A DNA stretch of 58,256 nucleotides from Desulfobacterales bacterium (GTDB lineage: Bacteria; Desulfobacterota; Desulfobacteria; Desulfobacterales; SpSt-501): positions 1 through 58,256 of the forward strand of contig JALOOU010000017.1 of assembly GCA_025454255.1 (NCBI GenBank), in the 5' to 3' direction. This document shows, piece by piece, positions 32,992 to 41,398 of the stretch (the first letter of the stretch is position 1; each line of letters starts with the position of its first letter). The position numbers and the translations under genes are program-made. The notes under the pieces were generated by a model that saw only the letters and a list, made by a program, of their open reading frames with translations, was not told where the DNA came from and ran no database searches.

Positions 32992-34396
32992 AGCCCAGCT
33001 CGCGATGGTTTTGAACCTCGACAAGTGCATCGGCTGCCACACCTGCAGCATCCCGTGCAAGAACGTCTGGACCGAGCGCAAGGGCGCGGAGTACATGTGG
33101 TTCAACAACGTGGAGACCAAGCCCGGGATCGGCTTCCCGAAGAGATGGGAGGACCAGGAGGTCCACAAGGGCGGCTGGGAGTTGAAGGGCGGCCGGCTGG
33201 CCCTGAGAGCCGGCGGGAAGGCGCGCCGGCTGGCGGGGATCTTCCACAACCCCGACCTGCCGACGATCGATGCGTACTACGAGCCTTGGACCTACGACTA
33301 CGAGAAACTGATCGACAGCCCCAAGAAGAACCACCAGCCCTCGCTGCGGCCGCGCTCGCAATTGAACGACGCCAGCATGGAGATCACCTGGGGTCCGAAC
33401 TGGGAGGACGACCTCGCCGGGGTGACCGAGACCGGGAGCGGGGATGTCAACTTCCGCGGGCTGGAGTATGCCGCCTATTTGCAGTTCAAGCGGGTCTTCA
33501 TGCTCTACCTGCCGCGGCTGTGCGAGCACTGCCTGAACCCGGCCTGCGTCGCCTCCTGCCCCTCCGGCGCCCTCTACAAGCGGGAGGAGGACGGGATCGT
33601 GCTCGTGGACCAGGAGCGCTGCCGCGGGTGGCGCTTCTGCGTTTCGGGCTGCCCCTACAAGAAAACCTATTTCAACTGGAAGACGGGCCGGGCCGAGAAG
33701 TGCATTTTCTGCTATCCGCGCACCGAGGCCGGGCTGCCGACGCTCTGCGCCCACAGCTGTGTGGGCCGCATCCGCTACATCGGCGTCCTGCTCTACGACG
33801 TCGACCGGATCCGGCAGGCGGCATCGGTTGCGGACCCCCACGCGCTCTACCCGGCCCAGCTCGACCTTCTGCTCGACCCGCACGATGCGAGGATCGCAGC
33901 CGAGGCCGGGCGCCAGGGCATTCCCGAGAATTGGTTGGCGGCCGCCCGCCGCTCGCCGGTCTACCGCCTGATCAAGGAGTGGCGGATCGCGCTGCCCCTG
34001 CACCCGGAGTTCCGCACCCTGCCGATGGTCTGGTACGTGCCGCCCTTGAGCCCGCTCAGCGCTGCCGTGGGCGCCCGGGAGCTGGAGGATGCGATCGATG
34101 CGCTGCGGATCCCGGTGGCCTATCTCGCCAACCTGCTCACCGCCGGCGATGAGGGGCCGGTGCGTCTGGCGCTCAAGCGGCTGGCGGCGCTGAGGGCCCA
34201 CATGCGCGCCGGCCGGCTCAAGGAGGCCGTTGCCCCTGCCGTGCTGGAGTCGGTGGGGTTGGCTCCCGCAGCGGCTGAAGCGATGTATCGGCTTCTGGCC
34301 CTGGCCTACCACAGCGAGCGGTTTGTGCTGCCCACCAGCGGCCGCACGGACCAAGCCACCTCCCACATCCAACAGGGGAGCTGCGGGTATCCATGA
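32981..34396 (+). CDS. narH: Respiratory nitrate reductase beta subunit NarH
   Basis: 471-aa iron-sulfur electron-transfer subunit linking NarI hemes to NarG. Cysteine groups: CIGCHTCSIPCKNVW (C16, C19, C22, C26), CEHCLNPACVASCPSGAL, CRGWRFCVSGCPYKK and CIFCYPRTEAG...CAHSC. The Trp in CRGWRFC replaces a cysteine, as in other NarH where it leaves a [3Fe-4S] cluster. The start overlaps narG by 11 bp. Length is slightly below that of enterobacterial NarH (about 510). Confidence 0.96.
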   Translation: MKIKAQLAMVLNLDKCIGCHTCSIPCKNVWTERKGAEYMWFNNVETKPGIGFPKRWEDQEVHKGGWELKGGRLALRAGGKARRLAGIFHNPDLPTIDAYYEPWTYDYEKLIDSPKKNHQPSLRPRSQLNDASMEITWGPNWEDDLAGVTETGSGDVNFRGLEYAAYLQFKRVFMLYLPRLCEHCLNPACVASCPSGALYKREEDGIVLVDQERCRGWRFCVSGCPYKKTYFNWKTGRAEKCIFCYPRTEAGLPTLCAHSCVGRIRYIGVLLYDVDRIRQAASVADPHALYPAQLDLLLDPHDARIAAEAGRQGIPENWLAAARRSPVYRLIKEWRIALPLHPEFRTLPMVWYVPPLSPLSAAVGARELEDAIDALRIPVAYLANLLTAGDEGPVRLALKRLAALRAHMRAGRLKEAVAPAVLESVGLAPAAAEAMYRLLALAYHSERFVLPTSGRTDQATSHIQQGSCGYP

Positions 34397-34965
34397 AGCC
34401 GCAGGAGAAAGGCAAGATCCTCAAGCTGCTCTCCGTCTGCTTGAGCTACCCGGATGATGCGCTGGCAGCGGCTGCGCCGGAGATCGAGCAGGCGGCTGCC
34501 GGGCTGGGCGATCCCAACCTGCGAATGCAGCTCTCGGCCTTCGCGGCCGAGCTCGCAACCCGGCCCCTGCTCAGCCTGCAGGAGCATTACACGGCGGTGT
34601 TCGACATGCGCCCCCAGGCCAGCCTGAACCTCACCTACCACCTTCTGGGGGACCGCGAGGAGCGCGGCCGGGCCCTGGCCGGACTGCTCGCGCTTTATCA
34701 ACGCAGCGGGTTCGAGCCGGCCGTCAACGAACTGCCCGATTACCTGCCCCTCATGCTCGAATTCCTGTCGATCGCACCGGAGGCGGCGACGGATTCCCAG
34801 ATGTCACGGTGCCTGAGCGCGGTGCCGGTTCTCCTTGAGCACATCGCCGAGAGCCCATCGATCTACGCCGTGCCCCTCGAGATCTTGGGGCGGATGCTGC
34901 CGGATGCGGGCGATGCCGGCCCCTCGGGCGCATCGGATGGCTTGCCCGCAGCCTTGGAGGAGTGA
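34393..34965 (+). CDS. narJ: Nitrate reductase chaperone NarJ
   Basis: 190-aa cytoplasmic chaperone needed for cofactor insertion into NarG. The pattern KILKLLSVCLSYPDD, LQEHYTAVFDMRPQASLNLTYHLLGD and NELPDYLPLMLEFLSIAP is that of NarJ/TorD-type proteins. It overlaps narH by 4 bp. Confidence 0.93.
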   Translation: MKPQEKGKILKLLSVCLSYPDDALAAAAPEIEQAAAGLGDPNLRMQLSAFAAELATRPLLSLQEHYTAVFDMRPQASLNLTYHLLGDREERGRALAGLLALYQRSGFEPAVNELPDYLPLMLEFLSIAPEAATDSQMSRCLSAVPVLLEHIAESPSIYAVPLEILGRMLPDAGDAGPSGASDGLPAALEE

Positions 34966-34968
34966 TCC

Positions 34969-35640
34969 ATGAGCACGATCGATCTGGTAGCATTCGTGGC
35001 CTACCCCTACTTGTGCCTGACCATTTTTACGGTCGGCCACGCCTACCGCTACGTCACCGACCGCTATGCCTGGAATGCGCACTCGAGCGAGCTGATCGAG
35101 AAGAAGCACCTATTCATCGGTTCGTATCTGTTCCATTTCGGGGTCCTGGGCACCCTGGCCGGCCACGCCGTCGGGCTGCTGGTCCCGCAGAGCATCTACG
35201 ACACGGTGGGGATCGACAGCGCCGCGCACACGGCTCTGGCCCACATCGCCGGCCGGGTGGTGGGGACCGCCGCGTTCACGGGCGCCCTGCTGCTCCTCGC
35301 ACGGCGGCTCTGCGTGAAACGGGTCCGCTTGATGTCCACCGCCAGCGATTTCATCACCCTCGGCGGGTTGATCTTCGTGACCGGGGTGGGCACCTACGAC
35401 GTCTTCCTCGGCGGCTTCAATGTGCTGGATTCGATCGCTCCGTGGATCCGGGGCATTCTGATCTTTCAGCCCGATCCCAACCTCATGGCGGCTGTGCCCC
35501 TGCGCTACAAGCTGCACATCCTGGCGGCGTTCACGCTTTTGGCTTATTCGCCCTTTTGCCGTCTGATCCACATCTGGAGCGTGCCGGTGTTTTATCTGTT
35601 CCGTCGGCAGCTCGTGTTCCGGCGACGGGTGGCGACATGA
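34969..35640 (+). CDS. narI: Nitrate reductase gamma subunit NarI (cytochrome b)
   Basis: 223-aa membrane diheme cytochrome b that takes electrons from quinol. Five hydrophobic segments; candidate heme ligands are His in SYLFHFGVLGTLAGHAVG and in YKLHILAAF and CRLIHIWSVP, matching the NarI pattern. It starts 3 bp after narJ and its stop overlaps the narK start (ATGA). Confidence 0.94.
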   Translation: MSTIDLVAFVAYPYLCLTIFTVGHAYRYVTDRYAWNAHSSELIEKKHLFIGSYLFHFGVLGTLAGHAVGLLVPQSIYDTVGIDSAAHTALAHIAGRVVGTAAFTGALLLLARRLCVKRVRLMSTASDFITLGGLIFVTGVGTYDVFLGGFNVLDSIAPWIRGILIFQPDPNLMAAVPLRYKLHILAAFTLLAYSPFCRLIHIWSVPVFYLFRRQLVFRRRVAT

Positions 35641-36932
35641 CGGAAGACAAGCGTGTCTGCTATGCGGTCTCCAGCCCGCGCACAGCGCTGGCGTGGACGA
35701 CACTTGCATTTTTTGCCGGGTTTTCGGGGGTTTCGGCATTCGGGCCGATCGTCCCCAAGCTCAAGCAGGCCATGGAGGCGGGGCCCCTGCTCATGGGAAT
35801 TCTGGCCGCTTCGCCCGCGCTGACCGGATCGCTCCTGAGAATCCCCTTCGGTGCCATGGTTGACCGCATGGGCGGCAAGAAGCCGATCGTGATCCTGCTG
35901 CTGCTCGCGGCGGCAGGGGTCGCCGGGATGACGCTCATGTTCAGCATCGCGGGAACCCCCCGCGCGGTTCATTACCCCTTCTTCCTTGTTTGCGGCATTC
36001 TCTGCGGCTGCGGCATCGCGGTCTTCTCCGTCGGGGTGCCGGCGGTTTCGTACTGGTATCCCCAGCGCAAACAGGGAACCGCTCTCGCCGTTTATGGTGG
36101 ACTGGGCAATCTGGCCCCCGGGATTTTCGCACTGCTCCTGCCGCTGCTGGTGGTGAACCTCGGATTCATCGCGTCCTACCTGCTATGGCTGGCGGCGCTC
36201 CTGGCGATGACGGGGCTCGTTTTCGTGCGCATGAAGGACGCTCCCTATTTCCAGTACAAGCAAATGGGCATGGCCATCGACCCGGAGGCGCTGCTGCTGG
36301 CCTGCGGCGAGGAGCTGATTCCGTCCGGCAAAGCCATGGACTCGATTCGCAAGGCGGGAGCGGACTGGCGCACCTGGGTGCTGACCTTCCTCTATTTTAT
36401 ATCGTTCGGGGGGTTTATCGCGCTCACGGTGTGGTTTCCGACCTTCTGGACCGAACGCTTCCAGATCGACCTGGTCAAGGCCGGGCTCTTCACCTCGGCC
36501 TTCTCCCTGGCGGCAAGCCTGCTGCGGGTGGTCGGCGGGATAGCGGCGGACCGGTTCGGAGGGCTCCTGGTCGCCCAACTCTCCTTGGCGGTGATTGCCG
36601 CCGGCGCGATGGTGATCGTTGCGGCCGAGGGCTCGCTCCGCCTTGCCTTTGCCGGCCAGATGGTGCTGGCGCTGGGGATGGGAGTCGGCAACGCGGCCGT
36701 CTTCAAGCTCGTGCCGCGCTTCACTCCCCAGGCGGTCGGCGGTGCGGCCGGCATCATCGGCGGCTTGGGGGCCTTCGGCGGGTTTGCTTTGCCGCCGGTC
36801 ATGGGGCTCTTCGTGCGTCTGACGGGCGAGACGGGCTACGGCCAGGGGTTTTGGGTCTTCCTGGGGCTGGCCCTCGTCGGCCTGGCCCTGCTTGCAGCCT
36901 TGCAGCGCTGCACTCAGGCCCGGCTGCCATGA
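35637..36932 (+). CDS. narK: NarK-type nitrate/nitrite transporter
   Basis: 431-aa MFS carrier with about 12 membrane segments. Nitrate-porter features: LRIPFGAMVDRMGGKKP after helix 2, SVGVPAVSYWYPQRKQGTALAVYG, and AAVFKLVPRFTPQAVGGAAGIIGGLGAFGGFALPP, the glycine-rich nitrate signature. A large soluble loop (about residues 200-250) includes DAPYFQYKQMG. The start is coupled to narI (ATGA overlap). A frame running 225 codons further upstream reads through narI in another phase and is not a fusion. Confidence 0.93.
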   Translation: MTEDKRVCYAVSSPRTALAWTTLAFFAGFSGVSAFGPIVPKLKQAMEAGPLLMGILAASPALTGSLLRIPFGAMVDRMGGKKPIVILLLLAAAGVAGMTLMFSIAGTPRAVHYPFFLVCGILCGCGIAVFSVGVPAVSYWYPQRKQGTALAVYGGLGNLAPGIFALLLPLLVVNLGFIASYLLWLAALLAMTGLVFVRMKDAPYFQYKQMGMAIDPEALLLACGEELIPSGKAMDSIRKAGADWRTWVLTFLYFISFGGFIALTVWFPTFWTERFQIDLVKAGLFTSAFSLAASLLRVVGGIAADRFGGLLVAQLSLAVIAAGAMVIVAAEGSLRLAFAGQMVLALGMGVGNAAVFKLVPRFTPQAVGGAAGIIGGLGAFGGFALPPVMGLFVRLTGETGYGQGFWVFLGLALVGLALLAALQRCTQARLP

Positions 36933-37888
36933 AGCGGATCGGACAACACGCGCATCGGCCCGCCGGCGCGCCAGGCGGCGACGTCTTCGCAGGCCTCGGC
37001 ATAATAGGTCTTGAAATTCTCCCGGGTGACGTAGCCGACGTGGGGCGTCAGCACGGTGTTGCTCAGGAGCGTAAAGGGGTGCCCGGGCGGAAGCGGCTCG
37101 GTGGCGAAGACATCCAGGCCGGCGCCGGCGATGCGCTTTTCCCTTAACGCCGCGATCAGGGCCTCTTCCTCGACGATGGGGCCCCGCGACGTATTGATCA
37201 GATAGGCACCCGGCTTCATGCGGCCGACCTCCGGGGCGCCGACCAGGCCGCGGGTGCGCTCGCTCAGCACCAGATGGATCGTGAGGATGTCGGCCCGCGC
37301 AAAGAGGTCGTTTTTGTCGACCCGGAGGGCCCCGGCTTCGGCCGCCCGCTCGGCGGTCAGGTTCTGGCTCCAGGCGATGACCTCCATGCCGAAGGCCCGG
37401 CCCACTCTGGCGACCTGGGCCCCCAGTTTGCCTAATCCGAGCACGCCGAGCACCTGGCCGGCCAGCCCCGAGCCGACCGCTTCCGTCCAGCCCCCCGCGC
37501 GCACCGCGCGGTCGTGCCGGGGAATGTTGCGCACGGTTGCCAGGATCAACCCCCAGGCATGCTCGGCGGCCGCCGTCCTGGATGAAGCCGTCCCGCAGAC
37601 GGTAATGCCTCTCGCCTTGCAGGCGGCCATGTCGATGGCGAGGTTGCGGCTGCCGGTGGTGACGATCAATTTCAGGCGCGGCAGCCGCTCGATCAAGCGG
37701 CCCGGGAAGGCCGTGCGCTCGCGCATGATCACCAGGACCTCATAAGGCCGCAGCCGACCGGCGAGGAGGTTCTCGTCTCTGACGGGATCGTGGTAGACAT
37801 CGATCGCGACATCCGCGCCGAGGCTCCCCCAATCGGCCGACGCCATCGCCAGATTCTCGTAGTCGTCCAAAATCGCCAATCGCATCAT
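36914..37888 (-). CDS. D-2-hydroxyacid dehydrogenase
   Basis: 324-aa NAD-dependent dehydrogenase of the phosphoglycerate-dehydrogenase/hydroxyacid type. Motifs: GLGKLGAQVARVGRAFGMEVIAW, catalytic Arg in NTSRGPIVEEEALIAAL, Glu in DVFATEPLPPGHPF, His in VLTPHVGYVTRE. ITTGSRNLAIDMAAC-type segment near 78. It is clearly distinct from the GhrA-like enzyme at 21197. It ends by overlapping narK convergently by 19 bp. Confidence 0.88.
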   Translation of the reverse strand: MMRLAILDDYENLAMASADWGSLGADVAIDVYHDPVRDENLLAGRLRPYEVLVIMRERTAFPGRLIERLPRLKLIVTTGSRNLAIDMAACKARGITVCGTASSRTAAAEHAWGLILATVRNIPRHDRAVRAGGWTEAVGSGLAGQVLGVLGLGKLGAQVARVGRAFGMEVIAWSQNLTAERAAEAGALRVDKNDLFARADILTIHLVLSERTRGLVGAPEVGRMKPGAYLINTSRGPIVEEEALIAALREKRIAGAGLDVFATEPLPPGHPFTLLSNTVLTPHVGYVTRENFKTYYAEACEDVAAWRAGGPMRVLSDPLHGSRA

Positions 37889-37930
37889 GGTCTCCTGAAG
37901 GTCAATGGTATCCTGCCGCAGGGGTGCGCC

Positions 37931-39451
37931 TCAGTCGGCCAGCGGCGCTATCGACGCCTCTTGGTCGCAGGCGTGGACGTAGGCGGCCAGTTCGGCGCCG
38001 AAGGCGCTCGCCGTCCGGATGGTGTCGTATGGCGCTCGGAGCGTGTTCACATATTGAAGAATCAGGGCATCGCCGGATGAGAGCCCGCGGGGCAGGATGC
38101 CGGCGAAGAAGAACCCGAACGCTTCGAAGCGCTCGCAGAGAAGGGCGCTCTGCGGGTCCGAGAGATTGAGGACCAGGTGGATGACATCCCAGCGCTCGAG
38201 GCAAAGATCATGCAGCCTCCGGCGGACGGCAGCGACCGTGTCCTCTGCGAAGCAATCGATCCGGATGCGCGCGAAGTTCAAGGACCGGACCATACCGACC
38301 GTGTAGGATCCCGGTCCGTCGGCCGTCGAATGCTCCGGCGGGGCGAGGATGGCCGGGACCGATGCGGAATCCAGATGGGCGTAGATCGCCCGGATCATGG
38401 CGGCGTGCCGGGCCGGGGCGTACACCGCCGCGGCGTCGGGCGGTTTAAGATGCTTGAACTGTAGGAGCATGCTGCCCCTGCCGGTGGGGGGCCCGCCCAG
38501 CCTCTTGAAGTCCACGCCGGGGGGAACGAGCCCCACGAAAAGGGCGCAATCCTTCAGGCCGTGCTGCCGTGCGCTCTTTTGGGAAAAGACGTGCACGGCC
38601 ACAGCCTCGGTGAAAACACCCTCCAGCCCGCGCGCCTGCGCCGCGCCGATCAGGTGCGCAGTCAGCTTGGAAAAACAGCCCTGAGCACGGTGGCTCGGCA
38701 CGACCACCCCTTGGCCCAGTTCGGCGATCTTGGGATTGTCCTCCCAAAGGCTCAGGGCGCAGTGGCCGACGATCTCGTTTTGCTCCGTGACGGCAAGGGC
38801 CGAAAGGAGCTTCCCGCTGGCATTCAGGGCGATGATTTTCTCAGGATAATAGATGTAGTCGTGGGCATACGAGTAGCCGTAGGTTTTGTAAACGGTTTTC
38901 GATATTTCCATGGCGTCGGCGGCGGCAAAGGGCCGAATGATGCAATGGGCTTCCGCCCGGGGCAGAGGAGGTGCCGCCTCGGGCGCTTCCGGGGGATCGA
39001 TCCGGCAGGCCGCTTCGTATTCGGCCAAGGCGGCGTCCCGGCGGTGCTTGACGAGAACGACCTCTTTGCCTTCCGGGCCCAGGTTGTTGAAATGGATTTC
39101 GTCGAAGTGGTCGCGCAGGTTCAGGACCGTCTGTGCGGGAGTGCATCCATCCAGCTCACGCGTTGCGTCGCAGCTGAAGGGCAGGCCCTTGTCGCGCAGA
39201 ACGATTTTAAGCCCCGCGGGGATGCGCTCGCAGGCGATATCGAGCTCCGCGCGCTCCCCGGGCTCGAAGGAATAGGCGATGAGCGCGGGCAGGGCCGCTT
39301 GGAGCCCTTGACCGATCAGGTCCTGGGATTTCTCGTCGAAACCGGCCGAGCGGGCCACATCCGCGGCATACCGGGCGGCGATATCCGCATAGCGGACGTC
39401 GGCCGGGATGGTCAGGCGGGACACCTCGCACGGCGGCGCCGGCTCGCTCAC
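37931..39451 (-). CDS. RsbW-like ATPase / GNAT acetyltransferase fusion
   Basis: 506 aa. Residues 1-135 resemble an anti-sigma-factor serine kinase ATPase (HATPase_c_2 type): VARSAGFDEKSQDLIGQGLQAALPALIAYSF for the N-box region and GLKIVLRDKGLPF for the G1 box. From about 170 there is a GNAT acetyltransferase domain (IIRPFAAADAMEISKTVYKTYGYSY, GVVVPSHRAQGCFSKLTAHL with the acetyl-CoA loop), then a C-terminal region resembling a second GNAT-like half. The combination suggests regulated acetylation in a partner-switching system, but no partner is adjacent. It follows the cupin gene by 10 bp. Confidence 0.75.
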   Translation of the reverse strand: MSEPAPPCEVSRLTIPADVRYADIAARYAADVARSAGFDEKSQDLIGQGLQAALPALIAYSFEPGERAELDIACERIPAGLKIVLRDKGLPFSCDATRELDGCTPAQTVLNLRDHFDEIHFNNLGPEGKEVVLVKHRRDAALAEYEAACRIDPPEAPEAAPPLPRAEAHCIIRPFAAADAMEISKTVYKTYGYSYAHDYIYYPEKIIALNASGKLLSALAVTEQNEIVGHCALSLWEDNPKIAELGQGVVVPSHRAQGCFSKLTAHLIGAAQARGLEGVFTEAVAVHVFSQKSARQHGLKDCALFVGLVPPGVDFKRLGGPPTGRGSMLLQFKHLKPPDAAAVYAPARHAAMIRAIYAHLDSASVPAILAPPEHSTADGPGSYTVGMVRSLNFARIRIDCFAEDTVAAVRRRLHDLCLERWDVIHLVLNLSDPQSALLCERFEAFGFFFAGILPRGLSSGDALILQYVNTLRAPYDTIRTASAFGAELAAYVHACDQEASIAPLAD

Positions 39452-39461
39452 GGCGCACCTC

Positions 39462-39797
39462 CTACTGGCCGCGGATCATCACCAGCAGCATTTTGAAGCG
39501 TTCCCTGGCCTGCAGGGCGTGAGGGACGTTGGCGGGCATGATCAGCATCTCCCCGGCGTTGACCGTGGCAGCCTTGCCCCCGATCGAGATCTCGGCCCTT
39601 CCGTCCAGGATGTAGACGACGGCGTCGAAGGGCGCCGTGTGCTCACTCAATCCCTGGCCCGCATCGAAGGCGAAGAGGGTGATGTTGCCGATCTCCTTCT
39701 TGAGCAGCATTTTGCTCACCACCGAGCCGGCCGCGTAGTCGACATGCGTTTCGAGCTTGAACGGGACTCCTTTTAGATTTCCTGCGTCATTGCTCAT
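39462..39797 (-). CDS. Small cupin-domain protein
   Basis: 111-aa single cupin barrel: GQGLSEHTAPFDAVVYILDGRAEISIGG (cupin motif 1, with His and Glu-like ligands) and GEMLIMPANVPHALQA (motif 2, with His). Such proteins bind a metal or sense a small molecule. The ATG at 39797 has GGAGG before it; a longer frame to 39842 is less likely. It is followed closely by the RsbW/GNAT gene. Confidence 0.85.
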   Translation of the reverse strand: MSNDAGNLKGVPFKLETHVDYAAGSVVSKMLLKKEIGNITLFAFDAGQGLSEHTAPFDAVVYILDGRAEISIGGKAATVNAGEMLIMPANVPHALQARERFKMLLVMIRGQ

Positions 39798-39923
39798 AGC
39801 TTCCTCCGGTTTTATTTGAGAGTCTCGAACGTATCCTTTCACCTGTCAAGGGTGCGGCGGGGGGCCTTCATCTTCGAGCCTCATTATGGAGTTGGCCCTT
39901 CCCAAATTGTCAGCCACTCTGGC

Positions 39924-40838
39924 TCATGCGAGCGGTGGCGGCGGCGGAGGCAGCTCCCCCCGCTCCAGGGCTTCCCGTGCGGCCTTGACCGGGATCCCCG
40001 CTTCGCAGGGCACGCCCACCTGGCACAGCCCGCACCCGTACCCCTCGAACCGGTAAGCCTTCTTTACATGCGCCCGGGAGCGCGCCAGGTGCTGCCGGCA
40101 CTTCTCCTTGTCGTGGCCGGCCTTGGAAATGGCGTGGACCGGGCAGCGGTCGATGCATTTGCCGCAGGTCCCGTCGGCGAAGAAGAGGCAGTAGGCGCGG
40201 TGGTCGGCGTAGGGCCGGGGCGTTGGCGGAAGGGTCAGCTTGGCCACGACCGATCCGGCCCGCATGGCCTTGCCCCGGGCGGTGATGAGCCCGTCGCACA
40301 GGCCGAAGGTGCCCAGACCGGCCGCATGGGCGGCATGGCGCTCCGACCAGGTCGAGGCATAGGAGAAGCGCTGGGACTTGACGATGGCCCAATTGGGGGC
40401 GAGCATCGGCGCCACGGCCGCATGGCCGGCCCGCGTGAGGCGTTCGGCCACGTGCCGGCGCAAGGCGGCATTGAACTCCTCTCCGTAGACGCGGATCCGG
40501 GCCCACTCCTCGGCCGGAAATCTCTTGGCCCTGCGGTTGGCCCGGCGAACCGCCTCCCGCTGGGGCAGGACCCAGGAGACGACGGTCAGCTCTTCAGCGG
40601 CCGCCGGGGTCTTCGGGCAGTGCTGGCTGAAGACCTCCCACGGGGTCCAGTGAAAGGGTCCGACATACTCCTTGTACTGCTGCCACATCGGGTCCGCACC
40701 GGAGGCGAACCCGACCAAGGCATCGTCCCAGGCAGGCTCCTCCGCTGGGCGCTTCATCGTATTGAGGGGGGATGCTGCGATGAAGCCGCGGATCAAGGCG
40801 ATGACCCATTCCCGAGAGATAGGGGGGGGCTTTCTCAC
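39924..40838 (-). CDS. [4Fe-4S] protein related to epoxyqueuosine reductase
   Basis: 304 aa starting at GTG 40838, with AGGAGG six bases upstream. The C-terminal ferredoxin-like region has C-x2-C-x3-C in CGKCIDRCPVHAI and CGLCQVGVPCEAGIP, and SYASTWSERHAAHAAGLGTFGLCDGLIT resembles the QueG/reductive-dehalogenase-like family. It lacks full QueG similarity by eye, so it is best called a QueG-like Fe-S protein. It lies 52 bp after an ATC-hydrolase-like gene in the feo operon. Confidence 0.75.
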   Translation of the reverse strand: MRKPPPISREWVIALIRGFIAASPLNTMKRPAEEPAWDDALVGFASGADPMWQQYKEYVGPFHWTPWEVFSQHCPKTPAAAEELTVVSWVLPQREAVRRANRRAKRFPAEEWARIRVYGEEFNAALRRHVAERLTRAGHAAVAPMLAPNWAIVKSQRFSYASTWSERHAAHAAGLGTFGLCDGLITARGKAMRAGSVVAKLTLPPTPRPYADHRAYCLFFADGTCGKCIDRCPVHAISKAGHDKEKCRQHLARSRAHVKKAYRFEGYGCGLCQVGVPCEAGIPVKAAREALERGELPPPPPPLA

Positions 40839-40890
40839 GCGTACCTCCTGTCTGAAAACCGTAAGGAGTTGACAGTGACGCTTCCCTGGA

Positions 40891-41394
40891 TCAGGGATCG
40901 TCGGGGCTGGACGCCGCCTCGAATCGAAAATCGCAAAATGGCGCACCCTGCATGATGGTCTGGGTGCGAGCCAGCCGGATGCGGGGGTTGAACCCCTGAA
41001 CGAACGGTTCATCCCGGCTGCAGGAAAGGCAATAGCCCAATTCGAGAATCCCCAGGGTCCGGTACAGCTCGGCATAACCGCAACGGGTGACGTCGAACGC
41101 CAGGCTGCGCTCGGTTTCCTCTAAAAACGTCACCTGCATCGCATCCTCTTTCGACCACACCTCCCTCACCAGCCGCGCGAGGCCTTGCAGGGTGTTGTCA
41201 GCGCCCTGCTCCGCCATACGCCTGCCGGCGGCGAACGCATCCGTCCGAATCGCGGCGGCGGCCAGCTCCAATGCCTTGCTCCACCCGAGCGCATTTGCGA
41301 ATTCTTTTATCAGGCAGGCGGCGATCGGCGCCTGCGCCGCGCGCAGGCTGAGGTGGTTGATTTCGAGAGGGGGCGGTTGCGGTGTGTTTCCCAT
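40891..41394 (-). CDS. L-2-amino-thiazoline-4-carboxylic acid hydrolase-like protein
   Basis: 167 aa. The C-terminus with YCLSCSRDEPFVQGFNPRIRLARTQTIMQGAPFCDFRFE matches the ATC-hydrolase-like family, which often sits beside Fe-S proteins in anaerobes; AEQGADNTLQGLARLVREVW precedes it. The name comes from one characterised enzyme and does not prove this reaction here. It starts 4 bp after feoB on the same strand. Confidence 0.7.
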   Translation of the reverse strand: MGNTPQPPPLEINHLSLRAAQAPIAACLIKEFANALGWSKALELAAAAIRTDAFAAGRRMAEQGADNTLQGLARLVREVWSKEDAMQVTFLEETERSLAFDVTRCGYAELYRTLGILELGYCLSCSRDEPFVQGFNPRIRLARTQTIMQGAPFCDFRFEAASSPDDP

Positions 41395-41398
41395 AGCC

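Noticed and set aside
34962..36932. 656-codon frame suggesting a NarI-NarK fusion
   Set aside because: The first 225 codons are the narI sequence in a wrong phase; narI is intact in its own frame and narK starts at 35637.
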